Shown one piece after another: positions 34,804 to 43,817 of a stretch of DNA of 64,000 nucleotides. The notes under the pieces are model-generated. The model had not been told where the DNA came from, did no database searches, and saw only the letters and a program-made list of their open reading frames with translations. The number at the start of each line of letters is the position of its first letter. The stretch's first letter is position 1. The DNA is from Ornithinibacillus bavariensis (GTDB taxonomy: Bacteria; Bacillota; Bacilli; Bacillales; Amphibacillaceae), in assembly GCF_050433565.1 (NCBI RefSeq), contig NZ_JBNPWZ010000011.1:1-64000 (forward strand), written 5' to 3'. Position numbers and translations under genes: made by a program.

Positions 34804-34837
34804 CCTCTTTAGTATTTTACTAGAGAGGATTTTTTTG
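34804..34837 (+). terminator. Terminator after the MltG-like gene
   Basis: 11-bp stem CCTCTTTAGTA/TACTAGAGAGG with one wobble pair, then a T-run. Confidence 0.8.
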
Positions 34838-34943
34838 TTAAATAAAGCTAATTGATAAAACATTCTATTAAATTAGTAATAAACTCTTTTAAATTGTCAT
34901 AAAATGTTTTAAAATAATACTTAAATATTTCACAATTAAGAAA

Positions 34944-34957
34944 TGTAATCGGTTTCA
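34944..34957 (+). promoter_or_regulatory. cre site (CcpA operator) upstream of acsA
   Basis: TGTAATCGGTTTCA matches the cre consensus TGWAANCGNTNWCA at every position, 26 bp before the acsA start. acsA is CcpA-regulated in B. subtilis; repression on glucose is expected here too. Confidence 0.8.
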
Positions 34958-34982
34958 AAATCTTGATGTATGAGGTGATACG

Positions 34983-36698
34983 ATGGACATGCAACGAATT
35001 CCAGCAAGAAAAGGGAATCACAATTTACAACAGTATGAGGAAATGCGGGCTAGCTTTAAGTGGGAGGATATTCATCAAAAATTTTCCTGGAATGAAACGG
35101 GAAAGGTAAACATTGCCTATGAAGCTATTGATCGTCATGCGGAAAATCCGTTAAAAAAGGATCAAATTGCTCTATTATACTCTGCACCTGGAAGAGAAGA
35201 AACACTGACTTTTGAGGAAATTAGTAAACAAAGTAATCAATTTGCTAATGTATTGAAAACGTATGGAGTGGATAAGGGAGACCGCGTTTTTTTATTTATG
35301 CCAAGAAGTCCAGAGTTTTATGTTACCTTCTTCGGTATATTAAAAACTGGTGCCATTGCAGGTCCATTGTTTGAAGCATTTATGGAGCAAGCAGTACGTG
35401 ATCGCTTGCAGGATAGTGAAGCTAGAATGCTTATCACCACTCCAGAATTATTAGAACGCGTTCCACAAGATGAATTACCTAATTTAGAGAAAATTGTACT
35501 GGTTGGTGGGAATCTAGAGGATTCCGGTAAATATATTGATTTTACAAAGGAAATGGCTGAAGCAAGTGATGCCTTTGATATCGAATGGGTTGACTTAGAG
35601 GATGGTATGCTTCTCCACTACACCTCTGGCTCCACAGGTAAGCCTAAGGGTGTGTACCATGTCCATAATGCCATGATCCAACATTATGCAACGGGTGAAT
35701 GGGTCCTTGATTTAAAAGAGGATGATATCTATTGGTGTACTGCTGACCCAGGCTGGGTGACTGGAACAAGCTATGGAATTTTTGCTCCGTGGCTACATGG
35801 TGTAACCAATGTCATTCGGGGTGGTCGCTTCACACCAGAGGATTGGTATGAAACCTTAGCAAAAAATAAGGTAACGGTTTGGTATACTGCACCAACCGCA
35901 TTACGGATGCTAGTGAGTGCAGGAGAGGACCTAGTGAAAACGTTCGACCTATCTTCACTTCGTCATATTATGAGTGTTGGTGAACCATTAAATCCGGAGG
36001 TCATTACATGGGGATTAAAGGCATTTAATCTACGAATTCACGACACATGGTGGATGACTGAAACAGGCGCTCAGTTAATTGTCAACCTACCGTCAGAGGA
36101 AATCCGTCCAGGTTCTATGGGTAAACCAATACCAGGTATTGAAGCAACGATTGTCGATAATGAAGGAAATGAAATCCCACCGAACCAAATGGGAAATCTT
36201 GCAATTAAAGCAGGCTGGCCATCTATGATGCGTCAGATTTGGAATAACCCAGGTAAATATGAAAGTTATTTTATCAATGGGTGGTATGTTTCTGGTGACA
36301 GTGCCTACCGCGATGAAGACGGTTATTTCTGGTTCCAAGGCCGCTTAGATGATGTCATCAATACATCTGGAGAACGCGTGGGTCCATTTGAGGTCGAGAG
36401 TAAATTAATCGAACACCCTGCAGTTGCAGAAGCGGGTGTCATTGGTAAACCAGATCCACAGCGCGGAGAAATCATCAAGGCATTTATTACCTTGAATCCT
36501 GGCTACGAGGAATCATCAGAGCTACTGGAAGACATACGAAAATTCGTTAAAACAGAGTTAGCCGCACACGCTGCACCACGTGAAATAGAGGTGCGTGACT
36601 CAATTCCAAAAACAAGAAGCGGAAAAATCATGCGTCGCCTATTAAAATCTTGGGAGCTTGGACTACCAACTGGCGACACCTCAACATTAGAAGAATAA
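34983..36698 (+). CDS. acsA: Acetyl-CoA synthetase
   Basis: 571 aa. ATP-dependent acetate to acetyl-CoA. ANL-superfamily motifs: LLHYTSGSTGKPKG near residue 212, the WWMTETGAQ substrate motif near 355, WYVSGDSA near 437, and the C-terminal KTRSGKIMRR with the catalytic lysine that is acetylated in this family. Near full-length match to B. subtilis AcsA. GAGGTGAT before the ATG and cre upstream. In B. subtilis acsA is not in this neighbourhood. Confidence 0.96.
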   Translation: MDMQRIPARKGNHNLQQYEEMRASFKWEDIHQKFSWNETGKVNIAYEAIDRHAENPLKKDQIALLYSAPGREETLTFEEISKQSNQFANVLKTYGVDKGDRVFLFMPRSPEFYVTFFGILKTGAIAGPLFEAFMEQAVRDRLQDSEARMLITTPELLERVPQDELPNLEKIVLVGGNLEDSGKYIDFTKEMAEASDAFDIEWVDLEDGMLLHYTSGSTGKPKGVYHVHNAMIQHYATGEWVLDLKEDDIYWCTADPGWVTGTSYGIFAPWLHGVTNVIRGGRFTPEDWYETLAKNKVTVWYTAPTALRMLVSAGEDLVKTFDLSSLRHIMSVGEPLNPEVITWGLKAFNLRIHDTWWMTETGAQLIVNLPSEEIRPGSMGKPIPGIEATIVDNEGNEIPPNQMGNLAIKAGWPSMMRQIWNNPGKYESYFINGWYVSGDSAYRDEDGYFWFQGRLDDVINTSGERVGPFEVESKLIEHPAVAEAGVIGKPDPQRGEIIKAFITLNPGYEESSELLEDIRKFVKTELAAHAAPREIEVRDSIPKTRSGKIMRRLLKSWELGLPTGDTSTLEE

Positions 36699-36701
36699 TA
36701 A

Positions 36702-36743
36702 GCCCCCCTCCAGTGTTGTGTGAGTGCTGGAGGGGGATTTTTA
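36702..36743 (+). terminator. Terminator after acsA
   Basis: GC-rich stem CCCCCTCCAG/CTGGAGGGGG with loop, then ATTTTT. Confidence 0.85.
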
Positions 36744-36844
36744 ATAAAGAACTTTACTTGCGTATTCTTTGATGAGTAAAACTGCTTTGATAGACGAGTT
36801 CCTCATATAGTTCATGCTTCTGTAGTCAATCGAACATGCTCTAT

Positions 36845-36874
36845 TTGACAAGTAACCTGTTGACAAGTAACCTG
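36845..36874. repeat. Exact 15-bp tandem duplication
   Basis: TTGACAAGTAACCTG occurs twice head-to-tail (36845-36859 and 36860-36874), just before the long 51/52-bp array. Confidence 0.9.
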
Positions 36875-36892
36875 GAAATTGGTCCTTCATCG

Positions 36893-37364
36893 TACAATAG
36901 AGCCACTCTAATAGGCAGCTAACTCGAAATCCAATCCCCTCAGTCTAATAGAATTGCTCTAATAGACAGTTAACGTGGGAATCATGCATTTTAGTCTAAT
37001 AGAATGGTTCTAATAGACAGTTAATGCAGAAATTAGGTACTTTCAGTCTAATAGAACCAATCTAATAGACAGTTCACGCAGAAATCATGCATTTTAGTCC
37101 AATAGAACCACTCTAATAGACAGTTAATGCAGAAATTAGGCACTTTCAGTCCAATAGAACGGTTCTAATAGACAGTTAATGCAGAAATTAGGCACTTTCA
37201 GTCCAATAGAACCACTCTAATAGACAGTTCACGCAGAAATCATGCATTTTAGTCTAATAGAACTGCTCTAATAGACAGTTAATGCGGAAATTAGGTACTT
37301 TCAGTCTAATAGCACCACCCTAATAGCCAGCTAACCCAAAATCCAAGCCCTTATAGTCCAATAG
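36893..37364. repeat. 51/52-bp tandem repeat array, about nine copies
   Basis: The anchor CTAATA(G)(A/G/C)CAG begins at 36908, 36959, 37010, 37062, 37113, 37165, 37217, 37268 and 37320, so periods are 51 or 52. Each unit holds two TCTAATAGA/TCCAATAGA motifs about 15 bp apart, then CAGTTAATGCAGAAATTAGG or its variant CAGTTCACGCAGAAATCATG, then a T-rich piece. The outermost copies are more diverged. The array fills the convergent gap between acsA and the LysM gene; no coding potential. Confidence 0.93.
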
Positions 37365-37452
37365 CTCCCTTCCATACGCCCCCTTAGCTCAAAAAAATCA
37401 TTCAAAGCGTCAAATATAACATATTGAATCCAAAGCCAAACCCAAAGCCAAC

Positions 37453-38742
37453 TCATCCAAACTTCACAATATTAAAGTTATCCCTCAGCAACAACCAATT
37501 CTGCGGGAAGGATAGTCCTAGCTTCCAATAACTGATTCCACGAAGATTTTTTTCTTTAATTAAATCAAACTTTGCCTGGATCGAGCGGGCATCTTCAAAC
37601 CAGACCTCATGCTCCTTACCTTGAGCATCCCAGTAGCGGAAAAATGGTGCTTGTGCAGTTGTATCATATTGGATTGCTGCATTATGTTCTCTGGCAAGTG
37701 CTATTGCCTGTTGTGGACTTACTGCCTTTGCAAATGGTCCTCCTTGAACAAAAGGTAATGTCCAATCATAACCGTATAAATTTTGACCTAATAAAATTTT
37801 ATTGGCAGGGATTTCTGTCAGAGCATATTCCACTACTCGTCGTACTTGATCAATTGGTGACACAGCCATAGGAGGTCCACCACTATATCCCCATTCATAT
37901 GTCATTAATACAACTAAATCAACTATTTCACCATGTGTACGATAGTCGTGAGCTTCATACAATACACCCTGCTGTGTAGCACTTATTTTTGGAGCGAGGG
38001 CTGTTGACAGGAGTAATCCTTCCTGTGACAGTCGATCTTTTGCCTTTCGTAAAAAGGTGTTATATGCATCTCGATCTTCTGGTGGTAAAAACTCAAAATC
38101 AAAGTGAACGTCGGTAAAACCAACTTGCTGTGCTGTGTTGATTATATTATCCAGCAATTTATTTTGTACGGCCTGAACGGTTAAGATGATATGTCCAAGC
38201 TCCGTACTAAAAGCTCCCTCTTCAAGGGTGGTAACTACTAGCATTAAATTAGCGTTATTGGCATTGGCAATTTCCTTGAAGTTATTAAGTGGTGGGGCTG
38301 TTAAACTTCCATCTCGATTCACTTGGTAACTAAATGGAGCAAGATAGGATAAATATGGAGCGGTATCTCTAGTGGCATTTTCTAGGGTTTGGGAAACAGT
38401 GCCTCCCGTAGGCTCTACATAAGCATTAACGAGGATATCTCGTTTTGGTTGTTGTGGAATATATAATCGAAATCCAGTTTGAAGTGTTGCATTAACAGAA
38501 ATATTATTAATCCTAGCTAACTCCTGATAGCTAATTCCAAATCGTTGTGCAATCGAAAATAACGTATCACCGGGCCGAACAAAATAAAACTGTCCTACAA
38601 TTGGTATCACTAATGCTTGCCCTACCACCAATTGACTAGGGGCATCTAGCTCATTTGCATTTGTAAGAGCATCTATGGTTGTGCCATATCTATTGGCAAT
38701 AGAAAATAAAGAATCACCCTGTACGACAACGTGGATTTGCAT
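37453..38742 (-). CDS. yaaH: Spore cortex-lytic LysM/GH18 glucosaminidase (YaaH/SleL)
   Basis: 429 aa. Two N-terminal LysM domains (about 2-47 and 52-97, each with the GDxLFSIAxR(Y/F)G pattern), then a GH18 TIM barrel with the catalytic motif DVHFDFEFLPPED (DxxDxxE-like) and VVLMTYEWGYSGGPP. It hydrolyses cortical fragments during germination; the B. subtilis gene also lies between dgk and tadA. Shine-Dalgarno AAGGAGGG. The starting methionine is also the beginning of the first LysM; no signal peptide, as in spore-coat-delivered homologues. Confidence 0.95.
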   Translation of the reverse strand: MQIHVVVQGDSLFSIANRYGTTIDALTNANELDAPSQLVVGQALVIPIVGQFYFVRPGDTLFSIAQRFGISYQELARINNISVNATLQTGFRLYIPQQPKRDILVNAYVEPTGGTVSQTLENATRDTAPYLSYLAPFSYQVNRDGSLTAPPLNNFKEIANANNANLMLVVTTLEEGAFSTELGHIILTVQAVQNKLLDNIINTAQQVGFTDVHFDFEFLPPEDRDAYNTFLRKAKDRLSQEGLLLSTALAPKISATQQGVLYEAHDYRTHGEIVDLVVLMTYEWGYSGGPPMAVSPIDQVRRVVEYALTEIPANKILLGQNLYGYDWTLPFVQGGPFAKAVSPQQAIALAREHNAAIQYDTTAQAPFFRYWDAQGKEHEVWFEDARSIQAKFDLIKEKNLRGISYWKLGLSFPQNWLLLRDNFNIVKFG

Positions 38743-39403
38743 AAATTCCCTCCTTAAATTCCTTCAGATTACCTGAACACTTGATGTCTCTATATAAAAA
38801 CTTTATGAAAGGGGGCATGTACGTTATGTCTAGTTTGGGTCAATTGTTGCTATCATCTAAGGGTGGAGTAGATAAGTACATACCAACTAGCTTCCCTCTT
38901 CTCTTAAGGCCGTACAGTTTTTTAGGATATGCATCGTAATTTCACACATACACATCCTTTGCAGTCAATAAAACACAACTATCCCCTGAAAACCCAGCAG
39001 ATAATGTGTATTACTTCTAGATTGTGTAAAGGGATTATTAAAGGAATTTGAAAAGAAGCAGAATGCTATGGTTTAATGAGAAAGTAGTCATCTTATATGG
39101 TTCTTAGCTTTTCCACCATATGATTATTATCATTAATAATGATTGGGGTCAGATCAAAGTCGGTAATCATCATTCCTATACTTATTGTGTTTATTAACAA
39201 TAAGAAACTTGATGATAGTAAATAAATCTCTTCCGTATGTGCCAATAACTATCCCCTTCATAAAATTAAAATCATTAATTAAAACAAAACAACTGTTTTA
39301 TCTCTTATACGATGATCCACCTAAGATAACCCCAAAGAAGGCTTATAAATCGTGAATCGTATTAAAAAATAGAAAATCCCAAAGTTAAAGTGAGCTGGAA
39401 AAA
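38743..39403. other. Long gene-poor gap before tadA
   Basis: 661 bp. A 37-codon frame (ATG 38826 to TAA 38937-38939) follows AAAGGGGG but is unrecognised and may be chance. An AT-rich imperfect palindrome (ATCATTAATAATGAT, about 39129-39143) loosely resembles a Fur box, but no iron gene is near. No terminator or RNA gene is evident. Confidence 0.4.
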
Positions 39404-39865
39404 ATGAACGATGCGTATTATATGCAATTGGCAATTAATGAGGCTGAAAAGGCATCCCAAAGGAATGAAGTTCCAATCGGTGCCATTATTGTTTTACAGG
39501 ATGAAGTGATAGCTACTGGATTCAATATCCGTGAAACCTCGCAGGAAACATTATCCCATGCGGAATTGATTGCTATTCGTGAAGCAAATAAAAAAGTAGG
39601 AAGCTGGAGATTAGAGGATTGTACCTTATATGTGACACTAGAACCTTGTCCGATGTGTGCAGGAGCTATCGTTCAATCAAGAATAAAACGAGTCGTATTT
39701 GGTGCCTCTGATCCAAAGGCAGGATGTGCGGGAACCCTTATGAACTTGTTGGATGAAAAACGATTTAATCATCAGGTGGCGGTTACAAAAGGTGTATTAG
39801 AGGAAAAGTGTAGTTCATTACTTTCGAATTTTTTTAAGGAGCTACGAACGAGAAAAAAACAGTAG
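39404..39865 (+). CDS. tadA: tRNA-specific adenosine deaminase TadA
   Basis: 153 aa. Converts A34 to inosine in tRNA-Arg(ACG). Zinc deaminase motifs HAE (near residue 52) and PCPMC (near 82), full-length with the C-terminal FFKELR helix. Shine-Dalgarno is weak. Position before the SRP RNA and dnaX is conserved. Confidence 0.95.
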   Translation: MNDAYYMQLAINEAEKASQRNEVPIGAIIVLQDEVIATGFNIRETSQETLSHAELIAIREANKKVGSWRLEDCTLYVTLEPCPMCAGAIVQSRIKRVVFGASDPKAGCAGTLMNLLDEKRFNHQVAVTKGVLEEKCSSLLSNFFKELRTRKKQ

Positions 39866-39895
39866 ATCTTCCAAAATATCTCACCGTCATGCTCT

Positions 39896-39923
39896 TTGAT
39901 TTTTTTCATCATCGTGTTATAAT
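39896..39923 (+). promoter_or_regulatory. Promoter of the SRP RNA gene
   Basis: -35 TTGATT (39896-39901), 16-bp spacer, -10 TATAAT (39918-39923), with the RNA starting about 7 nt later. Confidence 0.75.
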
Positions 39924-39929
39924 GAGTAT

Positions 39930-40201
39930 TACCGTGCTAAGCGGGGAGGTAGCGGTGCCCTGTACTCGCAATCCGCTATAGCGAGGCCGAATTCCCATCA
40001 CGAGGTGGGTGACCGTGTGGTCTGCCTCAAGGAATTGGTGTTGACGTTTAGGTCCTGCGCAATAGAAACCCACGAACCCTGTCAGGTCCGGAAGGAAGCA
40101 GCAGTAAGTGGTCATTTCTGTGTGCCGCAGGGTCACCTAAACCGAGCCATGAACTTGAGTAACGCATGGGGTTACTTCATCGACGGTGGGTGCACGGCAT
40201 A
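39930..40201 (+). ncRNA. scr: Signal recognition particle RNA (large, scRNA type)
   Basis: About 272 nt. Starts CCGTGCTAAGCGGGGAGG and ends GGTGCACGGCA, which pair to close the molecule. The conserved helix 8 apex GTCAGGTCCGGAAGGAAGC is at about 40080-40098, and the Alu-domain element GGTGTTGACGTTTAGG precedes it. It is the long Bacillus form with an Alu domain that binds HBsu. Terminator follows. Confidence 0.96.
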
Positions 40202-40212
40202 CATAATAGCGA

Positions 40213-40244
40213 TAAACCTCTTGTGTCCTACAAGAGGTTTTGTT
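40213..40244 (+). terminator. Terminator of the SRP RNA
   Basis: 10-bp stem AACCTCTTGT/ACAAGAGGTT followed by TTGTTGT. Confidence 0.75.
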
Positions 40245-40393
40245 GTACCTCGTCCTATAACCTCCATACAATTCATCTTCTTTTCATTCGTATGGAACTA
40301 TTCATCATTCTTTTCATTCTTTTTTTCATTATCATTCACATTAACCTGTAAAATCGGTATAATTAAATAGATATTAAAGAGGGGAATTCCATT

Positions 40394-42079
40394 ATGAGCT
40401 ATCAAGCATTGTATCGCGTATGGCGTCCGCAAACTTTTCAGGATGTAGTAGGACAAAGTCATATTACTCGAACATTACAAAATGCCATTGTCCAACAAAA
40501 ATTTTCACATGCTTATTTATTTTCTGGTCCCCGAGGAACAGGGAAAACGAGTGCTGCCAAAATTTTTGCCAAGACAATTAATTGTGAGCATGCTCCTGTA
40601 AAAGAACCATGTAATGAATGTGCAGCTTGCCGTGGTATACAGGATGGTACGATATCAGATGTTATTGAAATAGATGCTGCTTCTAATACAAGTGTAGATG
40701 ACATTCGTGAGATTCGTGATAATGTCAAATATGCATCCAGTGCTGTACCCTATAAGGTGTATATTATTGACGAGGTGCATATGATTTCTGTTAATGCATT
40801 TAATGCATTATTAAAGACATTGGAAGAGCCACCAAAGCATGTTGTTTTTATTTTGGCAACAACAGAACCGCATAAGATTCCACTTACCATTATTTCTCGC
40901 TGTCAGCGCTTTGATTTTAAGCCAATAACCAATCAAGCGATTGTGGAGCGTATGCAGACCATTGTCGATGCGGAAAACGTAGAGGTAGCAAAAGAGGCAC
41001 TTGATGCTGTAGCTCTTGCCGCTGATGGTGGAATGCGGGATGCGCTTAGTATTTTAGATCAAGCAATTTCCTACAGTGAGGACGGAGTGAAATTAGAGGA
41101 TGTTCTTGCGGTTACTGGTGGAGTATCTCAGAAAATATTAACTAATATTGTTTCTGCTATGTACCAGAAGGATGTACAATTGGCCTTGAAAATGCTCGAT
41201 GAGCTGATTCAAAATGGAAAAGATCCAGCACGATTTGTTTATGATATCATTTATTTCTTACGTGATTTATTGCTCTATCGAAGTGCACCTCAATTAGAGG
41301 GAGTTTTGGAACGAGCAATGATTGATGAGGATTTTCAAAAAGTAGCAGAGCAAGTAACTGACAAATGGATTCAGTCTGCTATCTTAGAATTAAACCAATG
41401 TCAGCAAGAAATGAAATGGTCAAATAATCCAAAGGTATTCATTGAAATTGCGATTATAACCATTTCTAATCAATATCAAGCACAAGCTGAAAGCACAAAT
41501 GCTGTTTCTTCAGAAGCAGTTATGCAGCTCACCCAAAAGCTAGCACAGCTTGAAAAAGAAATTACGAATTTAAAACAAGCTCCAGTACAAACTGATGCTG
41601 TACCGCAGCCTGAAAGAAGGAAGCAACAACCAAGTAAATCAAAGAATACCTATAAGATACCTTATGAGCGTATTCGAAATGTGCTAAAGGAAGCACAAAA
41701 GCCAGCACTTAAAGAGGTGCAAGCACAGTGGGCTGCCTTTTTAGGAAAGTTAAAAACAACTAGTGCACCAGCACATGCTACGATACAGGATTCAAAGCCT
41801 GCCGCTGCATCGGATAATGCTTTAGTTGTTGCATTTAAATATGAGATACACTGTTCACTTTTCTTAGAAAATCGTGAGCTTGTCGAGTCTGTATTAACTA
41901 GCGTATTAAATAAATCGTTAACGATTATTCCAATTCCGAACCAGGATTGGCAGGAATTGCGTAATGAATATTTGAAGAATCAAGAGCCATCAAATACCGA
42001 AGAGCAAAATACCGGTGATCCAATAGTGGAGGAAGCGAGAAAGCTTTTTGGAGATGACTTGATCGAAATACATGATTAA
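40394..42079 (+). CDS. dnaX: DNA polymerase III subunits gamma/tau
   Basis: 561 aa. Clamp-loader ATPase and organiser of the replisome. AAA+ Walker A GPRGTGKTSA, a four-Cys zinc module (about residues 64-79), Walker B/DExH (IIDEVHMI), SRC motif (SRCQRF), then a lysine/glutamine-rich tau-type C-terminus. Strong Shine-Dalgarno GAGGGG. Head of the dnaX-ebfC-recR-yaaL group. Confidence 0.96.
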   Translation: MSYQALYRVWRPQTFQDVVGQSHITRTLQNAIVQQKFSHAYLFSGPRGTGKTSAAKIFAKTINCEHAPVKEPCNECAACRGIQDGTISDVIEIDAASNTSVDDIREIRDNVKYASSAVPYKVYIIDEVHMISVNAFNALLKTLEEPPKHVVFILATTEPHKIPLTIISRCQRFDFKPITNQAIVERMQTIVDAENVEVAKEALDAVALAADGGMRDALSILDQAISYSEDGVKLEDVLAVTGGVSQKILTNIVSAMYQKDVQLALKMLDELIQNGKDPARFVYDIIYFLRDLLLYRSAPQLEGVLERAMIDEDFQKVAEQVTDKWIQSAILELNQCQQEMKWSNNPKVFIEIAIITISNQYQAQAESTNAVSSEAVMQLTQKLAQLEKEITNLKQAPVQTDAVPQPERRKQQPSKSKNTYKIPYERIRNVLKEAQKPALKEVQAQWAAFLGKLKTTSAPAHATIQDSKPAAASDNALVVAFKYEIHCSLFLENRELVESVLTSVLNKSLTIIPIPNQDWQELRNEYLKNQEPSNTEEQNTGDPIVEEARKLFGDDLIEIHD

Positions 42080-42107
42080 TTAGTTGAACTAAAAGGAGGC
42101 GTTTTCC

Positions 42108-42428
42108 ATGAAAGGTATGGGAAATATGGGTAATATGATGAAGCAAATGCAAAAAATGCAGAAGAAAATGATGCAGGCTCAGGATGAACTATTTGAAATG
42201 GAATTTGAAGCATCAGCTGGCGGTGGGATGGTAACCGTGAAAGCAAATGGTAAAAAGGAAATTACCGATGTTGTAATTAAAGAAGAAGTTGTTGATCCAG
42301 ATGATATTGAAATGCTACAGGATTTAATTATAGCTGCAACCAATGATGTACTAAAGCAAATTGATGAGAAGACTAATGAGACAATGGGTCAGTTTACCAA
42401 AGGATTGAATGTTCCAGGTCTTTTCTAG
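42108..42428 (+). CDS. yaaK: Nucleoid-associated protein EbfC/YbaB family (YaaK)
   Basis: 106 aa. Methionine/glutamine-rich N-terminal helix (MGNMMKQMQKMQKKMM) and a YbaB dimerisation core with GGGMVTVKANGKKEI. Small DNA-binding dimer between dnaX and recR, conserved in most bacteria. AAAGGAGG upstream; 28 bp after dnaX. Confidence 0.95.
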   Translation: MKGMGNMGNMMKQMQKMQKKMMQAQDELFEMEFEASAGGGMVTVKANGKKEITDVVIKEEVVDPDDIEMLQDLIIAATNDVLKQIDEKTNETMGQFTKGLNVPGLF

Positions 42429-42506
42429 GAGCAATGATGTTTAGCTTTAGGTGCAGTCCGTAGTTACTATGCGGTTGGCCCTTTAGCTTTTCTAGGAGGA
42501 AACACC

Positions 42507-43103
42507 ATGTATTATCCAGAACCGATTTCGAAGCTGATTGATAGCTTTACAAAATTGCCAGGTATTGGGCCTAAGACGGCTGTTCGTCTGGCTTTTTTTG
42601 TGTTAAATATGAAAGATAATGATGTACTTGAGTTTGCTAATTCACTCGTTAATGCAAAACGTGAACTGACACATTGCTCCGTTTGTGGCCATATTACAGA
42701 TCAGGATCCTTGTGCGATTTGTTCTGATCCGTCAAGGGATAATTCAGTAATTTGTGTTGTACAGGATCCAAAGGATGTCATTGCTATGGAGAAAATGAAG
42801 GAATACCGTGGAAAATATCATGTGCTCCATGGTGCCATTTCACCGATGGATGGAATTGGTCCTGAAGACATAAATGTTCCAGATTTGTTAAATCGTTTAA
42901 AGGACGAACAAGTGAATGAAATAATTTTAGCAACAAACCCTAATATTGAGGGAGAAGCAACTGCAATGTATATTTCGCGATTAGTAAAACCATCTGGTAT
43001 CAAAACAACGAGAATTGCACATGGATTACCAGTTGGTGGCGATTTAGAATATGCAGATGAAGTCACATTATCAAAAGCATTAGAGGGTAGGAGAGAACTG
43101 TAA
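42507..43103 (+). CDS. recR: Recombination protein RecR
   Basis: 198 aa. Acts with RecO (and RecF) to load RecA at gaps. Helix-hairpin-helix (LPGIGPKTAVRLA), C4 zinc finger (CSVCGHITDQDPCAIC), Toprim domain (VVQDPKDVIAME...EGEATAMYI), and a C-terminal Walker-like ring segment. Shine-Dalgarno AGGAGG. Confidence 0.97.
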   Translation: MYYPEPISKLIDSFTKLPGIGPKTAVRLAFFVLNMKDNDVLEFANSLVNAKRELTHCSVCGHITDQDPCAICSDPSRDNSVICVVQDPKDVIAMEKMKEYRGKYHVLHGAISPMDGIGPEDINVPDLLNRLKDEQVNEIILATNPNIEGEATAMYISRLVKPSGIKTTRIAHGLPVGGDLEYADEVTLSKALEGRREL

Positions 43104-43118
43104 GGTAAGGTGACACTT

Positions 43119-43343
43119 GTGGGAAGAAAAAAAAGAAAACAAAAGCGAGAGGTCGATGAGCTGCTACTTGAAGCTATTTTTTCCATCGAACGGGAATGGA
43201 AACAAATAAAATCCTTAATAAATCAATCGATTGAACCAACGTTTGAGGGAAGAAGTAGTGAAAAGATTGCTCAATCCAAGTATTTATTTTTACTTCGGGA
43301 AGCAAAGCACCGGAAGATTAGTGCGGTGCGATATAGTAAATAG
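43119..43343 (+). CDS. yaaL: DUF2508 family protein YaaL
   Basis: 74 aa, the same length as B. subtilis YaaL at the same place. Basic N-terminus, then a helical body ending KYLFLLREAKHRK. The GTG at 43119 is chosen (AAGGTG 6 nt upstream) over the GTG at 43110. Function unknown. Confidence 0.88.
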   Translation: MGRKKRKQKREVDELLLEAIFSIEREWKQIKSLINQSIEPTFEGRSSEKIAQSKYLFLLREAKHRKISAVRYSK

Positions 43344-43475
43344 CTTTAAAAAACACTTACAAAAATTTTTTGTGGGTGTTTTTATTTTGTAATGAATAGA
43401 ATTATAATAACTGTTCTTTTTTCTTTCTCAACTTCATATTTACTTATTAGGGACAAGTAAAAGGAGTTGATGAAG

Positions 43476-43742
43476 ATGGAGCCTAAAGTTGTGATATCCA
43501 TCATGGTTGCTGTTATTGTTCTATTGCTTTTCGTTGGGACATCCTTTAAGCCACTTCGATTTTTAGCAACTGGTACCGTTAAATTAGGGATTGGAATATT
43601 GTTTTTATTCTTTTTTAATGTGCTTGGTGGCTCGTTTGGATTACATATTCCAATAAATATTTTTACTGCAGTTGTATCAGGTTTTTTAGGGTTATTTGGA
43701 ATAGCCTCACTTGCTGCCATTCATATGATCATTCTTCCGTAA
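43476..43742 (+). CDS. bofA: Pro-sigma-K processing inhibitor BofA
   Basis: 88 aa. Two or three membrane helices with a conserved C-terminal part (LGGSFGLHIPINIFTAVVSGFLG). With SpoIVFA it holds the SpoIVFB protease inactive in the outer forespore membrane until sigma-G signals. ATG 43476 lies 9 nt after AAAGGAG; in-frame TTG/ATG codons before it overlap the ribosome site. Confidence 0.93.
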   Translation: MEPKVVISIMVAVIVLLLFVGTSFKPLRFLATGTVKLGIGILFLFFFNVLGGSFGLHIPINIFTAVVSGFLGLFGIASLAAIHMIILP

Positions 43743-43817
43743 TATTTTCATGAGATTGCTAGTATAGCTTCTGTTAAACATGGACAAACTAGTATTAGTT
43801 TAACGGAGGTGGGGAAA

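Noticed and set aside
36570..36585. Second parS-like site inside acsA
   Set aside because: It contains CACGTGAAA but mismatches the 16-bp consensus at several positions; likely coding coincidence.
38826..38939. 37-codon frame before tadA as a gene
   Set aside because: A ribosome-site-like AAAGGGGG is present, but there is no promoter, homology or conserved feature I can point to; kept only as a note in the gap entry.
39115..39150. Fur box in the gap before tadA
   Set aside because: Only a partial match to the 7-1-7 consensus in very AT-rich DNA, with no iron-related gene adjacent.
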